Below, piece by piece: positions 1-4,949 of a stretch of 5,724 bases of DNA. The notes below the pieces were generated by a model that had not been told where the DNA came from, did not search any database, and saw nothing but the letters and a program-made list of their open reading frames with translations. Every line of letters starts with the position of its first letter. Position 1 is the first letter of the stretch. Where the stretch lies: NCBI GenBank assembly GCA_020216575.1, contig JAIUYC010000329.1, positions 1 to 5,724 of the forward strand, read 5' to 3'. Origin of the DNA: Coleofasciculus sp. S288 (GTDB taxonomy: Bacteria > Cyanobacteriota > Cyanobacteriia > Cyanobacteriales > Coleofasciculaceae). The position numbers and the translations under genes are program-made.

Positions 1-1
1 G

Positions 2-1189
2 GCAGGAACTCAGATGCAGGTGGTTCTCGACCAGACACCGTTCTATGCAGAGTCTGGGGGACAAATTGGCGATCGCGGTTACTTGAGCGGCGATAACCTG
101 CTGGTTCGCGTTGAAGATGTCAAGAAAGAAGGGAACTTCTTTGTCCATTTCGGTCGTATTGAGCGGGGTACGTTGCAGTTAGGGGCAACGGTAAGTGCTC
201 AGATTGACCGTGCTTGTCGCCGTCGCGCCCAAGCGAACCACACGGCAACCCACCTGTTGCAAGCTGCCTTAAGAAAGATTGTTGACCCTAACATTTCTCA
301 GGCGGGTTCGTTGGTTGCCTTTGACCGATTGCGCTTTGACTTCAACTGCTCTCGTGCTTTGACTTCGGAGGAGTTGCAACAAATTGAGGAGCAGGTCAAT
401 ACTTGGATTTCTGAGGCACATACGGCTGATGTAGCAGTGATGCCGATTGAAGAGGCAAAAGCAAAAGGTGCGATCGCTATGTTCGGTGAAAAGTATGGCG
501 ACGAGGTGCGGGTGATTGATTTCCCCGGCGTCTCCATGGAACTGTGCGGCGGCACTCACGTCCACAACACCGCTGAGATTGGGGTATTTAAAATTGTCTC
601 GGAAACGGGGATTTCTGCTGGAGTGCGGCGGATTGAAGCGGTTGCCGGCCCTGCGGTACTCGATTACCTGAACGTGCGGGATAAGGTCGTTCGGGACTTG
701 AGCGATCGCTTTAAAGCCAAACCCGAAGAACTGCCTGATCGCATCACCAGTCTACAGAACGATCTCAAGGCGACTCAGAAACAGCTCGATGCTCTCAAGC
801 AAGAACTGGCTTTGGCAAAATCTGATCACTTACTGGCAAAGGCTGAGTCAGTCGGTGAGTTTAACATCCTGGTTGCCCAACTTGAAGGGGCTGATCCAGA
901 TGCCTTGAAAACAGTAGCAGAACGGTTGCAGCAAAAACTGGGAGAAAGTGCTGTAATCCTCGGTTCGATTCCTGAACCCGACAAAGTTAGCTTGGTGGCA
1001 GCGTTTAGCAAGGGTGCCAACCAAAAGGGGTTGCAAGCTGGAAAATTCATTGGTGGAATTGCTAAACTCTGCGGCGGCGGTGGTGGCGGACGCCCCAATC
1101 TCGCTCAAGCGGGTGGGCGCGACCCCAGTAAGCTAGCGGAAGCCCTGGAAAGCGCACGGGAGCAGTTGCGATCTGAATTGAGCAATTAG
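2..1189 (+). CDS. alaS: Alanyl-tRNA synthetase, C-terminal part (5' end outside window)
   Basis: The enzyme charges tRNA-Ala with alanine in the cytoplasm and hydrolyses mischarged Ser- or Gly-tRNA-Ala. The frame is open to the left edge, reading A-G-T-Q before the Met codon at 14, so that Met is internal. About 395 residues are visible of a family length near 880; the catalytic core lies upstream. The fragment starts in the editing region ([15 protein letters not shown]). The four zinc-type ligands of the editing domain are intact: HTATH (239-253) and CGGTH (545-559). A coiled-coil-like stretch follows (about 740-860), then the DHHA1/C-Ala domain with its glycine run and RPNLAQAGG (about 1070-1110). 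The stop is TAG. No frameshift or lost motif is visible. A strong hairpin begins 6 nt after the stop. The editing and C-Ala motifs leave little doubt about the assignment. Confidence 0.97.
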   Translation, partial: AGTQMQVVLDQTPFYAESGGQIGDRGYLSGDNLLVRVEDVKKEGNFFVHFGRIERGTLQLGATVSAQIDRACRRRAQANHTATHLLQAALRKIVDPNISQAGSLVAFDRLRFDFNCSRALTSEELQQIEEQVNTWISEAHTADVAVMPIEEAKAKGAIAMFGEKYGDEVRVIDFPGVSMELCGGTHVHNTAEIGVFKIVSETGISAGVRRIEAVAGPAVLDYLNVRDKVVRDLSDRFKAKPEELPDRITSLQNDLKATQKQLDALKQELALAKSDHLLAKAESVGEFNILVAQLEGADPDALKTVAERLQQKLGESAVILGSIPEPDKVSLVAAFSKGANQKGLQAGKFIGGIAKLCGGGGGGRPNLAQAGGRDPSKLAEALESAREQLRSELSN

Positions 1190-1195
1190 TGCAGG

Positions 1196-1231
1196 TAATG
1201 TAGAGGCGTTACGTGCAATGCCTCTACATTA
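1196..1231. repeat. 15-bp-stem hairpin just after alaS; dispersed-repeat-like, possible terminator
   Basis: Arms 1196-1210 (TAATGTAGAGGCGTT) and 1217-1231 (AATGCCTCTACATTA) pair over 15 positions with one G-U pair, around a 6-nt loop ACGTGC. The position, 6 nt after the alaS stop, suits transcription termination, but only a weak T-rich stretch (TTAATT) follows. The TGTAGAGGCGTT / AATGCCTCTACA core resembles a palindromic repeat family I recall as common in cyanobacterial spacers; that is memory, not a search. It could be both a dispersed repeat and the working alaS terminator. Confidence 0.8.
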
Positions 1232-1284
1232 TTAATTCCTATTAGTGGATGGCTGGTGTATGTATATTCAGAAAACGATTTTTG

Positions 1285-1330
1285 TCATCCCACCTAAGGA
1301 AGATTTGCAACTTCGTACACGGTGGGATGA
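1285..1330. repeat. Inverted repeat with 10-bp arms
   Basis: TCATCCCACC (1285-1294) is perfectly complementary to GGTGGGATGA (1321-1330). Between them lies a short inner pairing, GAAG (1299-1302) with CTTC (1311-1314). It sits between the post-alaS hairpin and the next palindrome. No run of T follows, so I do not call it a terminator. Function unknown. Confidence 0.6.
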
Positions 1331-1338
1331 ATGTATTT

Positions 1339-1367
1339 GTAGGGACACGATAATATCGTGTCCTTAC
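1339..1367. repeat. Palindrome GTAGGGACACGAT / ATCGTGTCCTTAC
   Basis: Arms 1339-1351 and 1355-1367 pair over 13 positions, with one G-U pair (1342/1364) and a 3-nt loop AAT. The near-perfect stem and tiny loop make a very stable hairpin. The GGGACACGAT-type core resembles a dispersed palindrome that I recall from intergenic regions of many cyanobacteria. It lies about 270 bp upstream of the next gene, too far for an obvious role in that gene's translation. Confidence 0.75.
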
Positions 1368-1638
1368 TTAAATTTGCCTCGATATTGCCGTCTTTCCCTT
1401 TGAGATTATCAATGCCTTCTGCGATCGCAAAACATTCCCCAACAAGCTTGATTAAAGGCTCTACCCGTACTCTAATTTCTTGTCATAAGTAGTCGTCTAA
1501 CTTCAGGTAGATTTTCTAATAACGCGGCCTATCTAGAATTTGGGGAAGACATAGCTTCTTCAACGTTTTGTGAATAAAAAATAATGTTGATGAAGTTATA
1601 TTACCTAATCAAATCCTTCTGTGTGAGGATGTGGTAAA

Positions 1639-2106
1639 ATGCCGAAAATTAAATTGTTGACGAGTACGACCTTCGCCCTACTACTAAGTGCTGCCTTCAT
1701 ATCACCGGCGATCGCTCAACTCCCTCAGGAGCAACGAGAAGTTGAGGATAACCCAAGAACCGGTCAGCAGCCTGGTCAACCACAGACTATTGAAAATCCG
1801 GATGCAACTCCAACTGCCCCTCAGCAAAATAATCCGCGTTCGACGGACGATATGATGTTACAGCAGGAAACCCAGCAACGGACGCTTGAGCAAGACGGGA
1901 CGTTAGAACAAAATACCGGTCAAGGTCAAGAGTTGCAACAGCGCAATGTCGAGCGACAGAGGTTGGAGCAAGAAACAATCCAGCGGCGCACGACGGTTGA
2001 ACAGCAACCAACGAATGTTGAAACTCAGCCTACAGTCGAAAACCAACAACAAACGTCTCCAACTACCACAGTGGAAGAAACGCCACCGGTGAGAGCGCTT
2101 TGGTAA
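1639..2106 (+). CDS. Small exported Gln/Thr/Glu-rich low-complexity protein, function unknown
   Basis: I do not recognise a family. The 155-residue product starts with a clear Sec signal peptide: basic N-terminus (MPKIKLL), hydrophobic core (FALLLSAAFIS), and a cleavage site after PAIA at residue 26, before QLPQ. The predicted mature part of 129 residues has about 28 Gln, 20 Thr and 16 Glu. It contains no Lys, His, Cys, Phe or Tyr, and its only aromatic residue is the C-terminal Trp (PPVRALW). Degenerate units of the type [TRN]-[LV]-E-[QTN] recur (TLEQ, TLEQ, RLEQ, TVEQ, NVET, TVEN). It is therefore probably disordered and periplasmic or secreted, with no lipobox. The ATG is supported by GAGGA at 1625-1629, nine bases upstream, and by the signal peptide starting there. 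It stands alone and converges with the CHAT gene. A real gene is likely; its role is open. Confidence 0.8.
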   Translation: MPKIKLLTSTTFALLLSAAFISPAIAQLPQEQREVEDNPRTGQQPGQPQTIENPDATPTAPQQNNPRSTDDMMLQQETQQRTLEQDGTLEQNTGQGQELQQRNVERQRLEQETIQRRTTVEQQPTNVETQPTVENQQQTSPTTTVEETPPVRALW

Positions 2107-2185
2107 TGAGAGGATAAATGTTCGCAGGACTCATAGTTGAAGCTTGTGCAGAGAAATTCCTGATTAAAAACTTGTGAAGTTACAG

Positions 2186-2228
2186 ATACCAATCGTGTTA
2201 GCGCAACGGTGCATAGCACGATTGGTAT
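2186..2228. repeat. Long hairpin between convergent genes; possible bidirectional terminator
   Basis: ATACCAATCGTG (2186-2197) is perfectly complementary to CACGATTGGTAT (2217-2228). Pairing continues inward with T-G, T-A and A-T, then, past a bulged A (2213), GCGC (2201-2204) with GTGC (2209-2212), closing on AACG. It lies 80 bp after the exported-protein gene and about 200 bp after the CHAT gene on the other strand, so it could end transcripts from both sides. No U-tract follows on either strand. The inner TTAGCGCAACGGTGCATAGC recalls cyanobacterial dispersed repeats. Confidence 0.75.
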
Positions 2229-2376
2229 TCCTCTACAGTAGATTACTCAATACCCTCACAGAGGTTGCGATCGCGCTCTGGTGCGTTGTGCTTCAGATAA
2301 TCCCCCTCACTCATGCACAACCATCTACATGAGCTTATCGAGCGGTCTGCTGCGATTGCCCCTTTTTTGAACTAAC

Positions 2377-2400
2377 CACAGAGGCACAGAGTTCGCAGAG
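2377..2400. repeat. Iterated CACAGAG heptamers
   Basis: CACAGAG occurs at 2377-2383 and 2385-2391, and CGCAGAG at 2394-2400, giving steps of 8 and 9 bp. This phrase (CCACAGAGGCACAGAG) matches a short intergenic repeat that I recall as common in cyanobacteria and some other bacteria. Its function is unknown. Here it sits just past the 3' end of the minus-strand CHAT gene. Confidence 0.6.
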
Positions 2401-2425
2401 GGAAGAATACGGAGGGACTTTTTTT

Positions 2426-4621
2426 TTAGAAGTAACGGATTGGAATGAAGCCAGCGTCTTTAATTAACTTTTGCCCTTCATCCGTTAGTAGCAACCTAGC
2501 GTAAGCTTCTCCGGCTTGTTCATCTACTTGCCCATTTTGTTTAATAATTACAAACAGGCGACGAGTTACCGGATATTCACCATTTTGTAATACCTCTATA
2601 TTTAGGTGATAGTGTTTATTGGAACATTTCTCATCTGGTGCAGGTGTTCCGAGATAAGGAGCAATAAAGGCACTGCCAATATGACGACTGATTGGTAAGG
2701 TTTTGACGATACATTGATTGATTACTTCAGGGGCAGAAGCATAATAAATTCCTCCTTCATTGGGAAACCTTCCCACTTTGTTGAGGGCTTGAGTTGTAGT
2801 GGAAATAAAGACAACATTTGTTGCAAAGTTTTGATTTCCTAGGATGTTCTCTTTAAAATATTCAGTAGTGCCGCTATCAAGAGAGCGAGAGTACGGAGTA
2901 ATTTTTAAGTTGGGTCCACCGACTTGACTCCAGTTGGTGATTTTCCCCATATAGATGCCTTTAATTTGCTCTAAGGTTAACCCTTCAATCTGGAGGCTGG
3001 GGTGAACTGCGATCGCAATTCCATCAATTGCCACAGGAACCTGCTTCAGCTTAACCCCCCTGTGCGCTGCAATTTCGTACTCGCTCGTCAGAACAGGGCG
3101 TGAAGACTGAGAAAACGAGAGTTGCCCGTCTAACAACATCTTGATTCCCGTTCCCGAACCAGGAGGCAGGATGGGATGTTGCGTATAGGACAGATTAAAC
3201 TTAGGAAATTCTTGTTCAATCTCCTTATCGGCTAAACCGCGAATTGGTGCCCAGGTTGTACTGCCTCCGTACAGCCACGTTCCTGAAGGAGTGGTTACGG
3301 AATTCAGGCGAGCGTCATTCGGTTGTTCTGCTGATTCTAAGCGGGAGGGAAGGTTAATCAGATTAATCAACGGTAAAGAGACAGCACAACCAATAACTAC
3401 ACCAACTAAGCCAGCTAGTAACGATACCTTGATGGTTCTCTGTGGCTTAGCCAGTAGTTTGGGAGGCTCCTCAAAAGTTAGTTTAGACTCTTCTAAAAGA
3501 GTCTGCGAACTAGGAGAACTGCTACAAAGTCCCAGCCAAGTCAAGGGTTCAACATTGGGTCCGATGCAAATCGTTGGCAACCAAATTGCACCCGGATAAA
3601 GCGATTTGAACGGTTCCAAACGTTTGCGGGCTTTTTGAACGGAAGCAAACAGCGAGTTGTTGCGAGTAAACTCCTTGAAAAAGTGCTTCAAAAACTCGAT
3701 TGCTACGGGATCGGGTATCGGTTCTCGCATTACAATGCTTTGCGGGAGATGCAACTCGGCAAGTTGATTGGCTAACCCCAAACCATCACAGGAATTGAAA
3801 ATGGCTAACTGCAATCCTTTACGGATGGCTTCTTTCAAAGCATCCCTAAATTCTTCAATACTCAAACTATCCTTCTCATTAATCTCAATCCAACCAATTT
3901 GCCCATCTTTATGAGAGCCACTGTGACCAGTAAAAACGAAAATGTGGTAGCCTTGTTCGTCCCACAGTGCCTCGCATAACTCCTTGAGGTTAGGTTGCAT
4001 CAAACAGATAACTTCTGCTCCGAGTGCCTCTAGTTTCTGAATTACCTCCAAGTCATCTTTGGTATTAATCCCATCACTCCTCCCTACAGCAACGAGAATT
4101 CTGACCTTTGAACTGTTGGGAAGCCGTTTGATTGGCTTGGAATTTTTGGGCGCACTCAGAGCAATTTCAGCGTGGGGATAGTGTTCTTCAAATAAATTCC
4201 ATTCCTGCCAAGGCAGGCGGCGCAAGTCAATGTCTTTGGCATCAAGAATTAAGCGAATCTCCTCATCGGCTCGATCCAATTGCTGCGCGATCGCAATTAA
4301 CCCATCCCGAATCGGTTGCCACCGACTATCGCCAGAGTTGAGCCATTGATTCAAGTGGGCTTTCACGGCATGGGTGTGGTCAGAGTTAGAATGAATTGTC
4401 ACTCCCTTTGGAGTGAGGCGTACCCCTGGTGCAGGCGCAATGTAGGAGCGTACCGCCTCAATCTGACGATAAGCTGACTGCCATTTATTGAACGATGATT
4501 CCAGTTCTGCTGGTAGTGGAGATAAAAAACCTTCAGTTTCAAATTCCCGGTTCGTCCCCGTCAGAATGACTAAAAATCCTTCCTGGGACGTTCGTCTGAG
4601 TTTAAGTTTGACTATCGCCAT
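2426..4621 (-). CDS. CHAT-domain (caspase-like) protein with one TM helix and a C-terminal PstS-like binding domain
   Basis: 731 residues from the ATG at 4621. Residues 1-170 are the usual lead-in of cyanobacterial CHAT proteins (WQSAYRQIEA, RLPWQEWNLFEEHYPHAEIALS). About 173-356 is the CHAT peptidase domain, with the catalytic dyad visible as His233 (FTGHSGS) and Cys278 (FNSCDGLGL). About 397-424 is one hydrophobic helix preceded by basic residues (KPQRTIK), predicting N-in, C-out. About 444-731 is a PstS/PBP-like-2 fold: GGSTTWAPI, PPGSGTGIKMLLDGQ, LTLEQIKGIYMGKITNW, SRSLDSGTTEYF. The PstS Arg (R579) and SGT (583-585) are kept, but the Asp of GASDAP is Ser507. Cys637 and Cys666 may form a disulphide. 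I infer a membrane sensor coupling an outside ligand to a cytoplasmic protease; no substrate is known. A GTG start at 4663 is possible but weaker. A paralogue lies upstream on the same strand. Confidence 0.93.
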   Translation of the reverse strand: MAIVKLKLRRTSQEGFLVILTGTNREFETEGFLSPLPAELESSFNKWQSAYRQIEAVRSYIAPAPGVRLTPKGVTIHSNSDHTHAVKAHLNQWLNSGDSRWQPIRDGLIAIAQQLDRADEEIRLILDAKDIDLRRLPWQEWNLFEEHYPHAEIALSAPKNSKPIKRLPNSSKVRILVAVGRSDGINTKDDLEVIQKLEALGAEVICLMQPNLKELCEALWDEQGYHIFVFTGHSGSHKDGQIGWIEINEKDSLSIEEFRDALKEAIRKGLQLAIFNSCDGLGLANQLAELHLPQSIVMREPIPDPVAIEFLKHFFKEFTRNNSLFASVQKARKRLEPFKSLYPGAIWLPTICIGPNVEPLTWLGLCSSSPSSQTLLEESKLTFEEPPKLLAKPQRTIKVSLLAGLVGVVIGCAVSLPLINLINLPSRLESAEQPNDARLNSVTTPSGTWLYGGSTTWAPIRGLADKEIEQEFPKFNLSYTQHPILPPGSGTGIKMLLDGQLSFSQSSRPVLTSEYEIAAHRGVKLKQVPVAIDGIAIAVHPSLQIEGLTLEQIKGIYMGKITNWSQVGGPNLKITPYSRSLDSGTTEYFKENILGNQNFATNVVFISTTTQALNKVGRFPNEGGIYYASAPEVINQCIVKTLPISRHIGSAFIAPYLGTPAPDEKCSNKHYHLNIEVLQNGEYPVTRRLFVIIKQNGQVDEQAGEAYARLLLTDEGQKLIKDAGFIPIRYF

Positions 4622-4626
4622 TGCTG

Positions 4627-4632
4627 CCTCCC
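4627..4632 (-). promoter_or_regulatory. Shine-Dalgarno GGGAGG that decides the CHAT gene start
   Basis: On the minus strand GGGAGG lies five bases before the ATG at 4621-4619. The longer alternative begins at GTG (4663) inside a tandem duplication and adds 14 residues (starting MHQTSECIKQ) unlike CHAT N-termini. From the ATG the protein starts MAIVKLKLRR, as this family usually does. Confidence 0.75.
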
Positions 4633-4634
4633 GT

Positions 4635-4668
4635 TGTTTGATGCACTCAGATGTTTGATGCACTCAGA
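4635..4668. repeat. Perfect 17-bp tandem duplication upstream of the CHAT gene
   Basis: TGTTTGATGCACTCAGA occurs at 4635-4651 and again, directly adjoining, at 4652-4668. It lies just upstream of the Shine-Dalgarno of the CHAT gene, so it falls in its 5' leader or promoter-proximal DNA. It is either a recent slippage duplication or a double binding site. The duplicated frame is what creates the apparent N-terminal extension of the downstream gene. Confidence 0.85.
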
Positions 4669-4701
4669 CAAAAAACTGTTGTGTGATACTGCTCTTTCCT
4701 A

Positions 4702-4844
4702 AGAGGCTATTTCTTGCATAAATCTAGATCCCCCTAAATCCCCCTTAAAAAGGGGGACTTTCAAGAGATTTTTCTCCTTTTTCAAGGGGGGATAGAGCCA
4801 GGATAAGGTATTCAGAGAATAACATTTGTTTGTAAATAGCCTCT
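4702..4844. mobile_element. MITE-like palindromic element, about 143 bp, non-coding
   Basis: The ends are perfect 11-bp inverted repeats: AGAGGCTATTT (4702-4712) and AAATAGCCTCT (4834-4844). If the outermost pair is instead counted as flank, TAA stands on both sides (4700-4702 and 4844-4846), as a 3-bp target duplication would. Inside is a nested fold: ATCCCCC (4728-4734) with GGGGGAT (4787-4793), enclosing TCCCCCTT (4739-4746) with AAGGGGGA (4750-4757) around AAA. The AATCCCCCTTAAAAAGGGGGACTTT core matches a type I recall as very frequent in cyanobacterial spacers. It has no transposase, so it would depend on one elsewhere. Family unassigned; ends inferred from symmetry only. Confidence 0.6.
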
Positions 4845-4925
4845 AACACTACTCTGACACTAAATCTTTCCTCCTGTTGGCAACTAAACTCTAAGATTAT
4901 GTAAAACTTTTACCAAGTCAGCTTA

Positions 4926-4949
4926 AAGTCGGCTGTCTTTTGCCGACTT
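4926..4949 (-). terminator. Hairpin at the stop codon of the upstream paralogue, probable terminator
   Basis: AAGTCGGC (4926-4933) pairs perfectly with GCCGACTT (4942-4949) around an 8-nt loop. On the minus strand it starts at the T of the TGA stop codon (4951-4949). Only TTAAGC follows the stem, so the U-tract is poor and intrinsic termination may be partial. Confidence 0.55.

Larger units (their letters stand above)
1190..1638. other. Repeat-rich spacer between alaS and the small exported protein gene
   Basis: The left part (1196-1367) holds three inverted repeats in a row, listed separately. The right part (1368-1638) has one HIP1 octamer (1421-1428) and no convincing gene. On the minus strand, 1294-1482 is an open frame of 62 codons without a usable start. 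Its upstream half reads protein-like (for example EPLIKLVGECFAIAEGIDNL), while its downstream half runs through the palindromes. This may be a decayed gene remnant or chance. The segment before 1639 is AT-rich and presumably carries the promoter of the next gene, but I found no pair of -35 and -10 boxes at a good spacing. Confidence 0.6.
2107..2425. other. Convergent spacer without genes
   Basis: This gap lies between the 3' ends of two converging genes. It contains a strong hairpin (2186-2228), a HIP1 octamer (2267-2274) flanked by CAGAG/CTCTG, a CACAGAG iteration (2377-2400), and a run of nine T (2419-2427) that overlaps the stop codon of the minus-strand CHAT gene. Read on the minus strand this run is A, so it cannot serve as that gene's U-tract. 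I see no coding region here. Confidence 0.7.
69..4294. repeat. HIP1 octamers GCGATCGC, eight copies
   Basis: Copies start at 69, 470, 702, 1421, 1708, 2267, 3009 and 4287, six in genes and two in spacers. HIP1 is the highly iterated palindrome characteristic of many cyanobacteria. In four of the coding copies (470, 1708, 3009, 4287) the octamer is read as Ala-Ile-Ala, and in the two others as Asp-Arg (69, 702). I saw none in the last 1.4 kb. Confidence 0.95.
4622..4948. other. Spacer between the two PstS-like paralogues
   Basis: This gap separates two minus-strand genes. From the CHAT gene outward it holds the Shine-Dalgarno, the 17-bp tandem repeat, the MITE-like element (4702-4844), then AT-rich DNA (4845-4925) and a hairpin at the end of the upstream paralogue. 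No ORF is convincing. Its length and content suggest that the CHAT gene has its own promoter rather than only read-through. I could not pick a promoter with confidence. Confidence 0.6.

Noticed and set aside
269..1108. Several minus-strand ORFs of 85-98 codons inside alaS
   Set aside because: They overlap the strongly supported alaS frame, have no recognisable motifs, and their content (such as a Pro run opposite the Gly run) is explained as antisense of alaS.
1597..1602. TATATT as a -10 box for the exported-protein gene
   Set aside because: No -35-like hexamer lies at 16-18 bp; the nearest, TTGTGA at 1568-1573, is 23 bp away.
1787..2219. Minus-strand ORFs of 64 and 74 codons opposite and beyond the exported-protein gene
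   Set aside because: Most of their length is antisense of a low-complexity coding region; no Shine-Dalgarno or domain supports them.
2285..2321. 7-bp inverted repeat GTTGTGC / GCACAAC with a 23-nt gap
   Set aside because: Short arms and a long loop; expected by chance in a spacer of this size.
1190..2425. CRISPR array
   Set aside because: The repeats are unrelated palindromes and short heptamers, with no regularly spaced identical units.
2419..2427. Run of nine T as a terminator U-tract
   Set aside because: On the minus strand, where the gene ends, it is a run of A, and on the plus strand no stem immediately precedes it.
3291..4341. Plus-strand ORFs of 102 and 69 codons inside the CHAT-PstS gene
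   Set aside because: They are shadows of a long frame with clear domains and catalytic residues.
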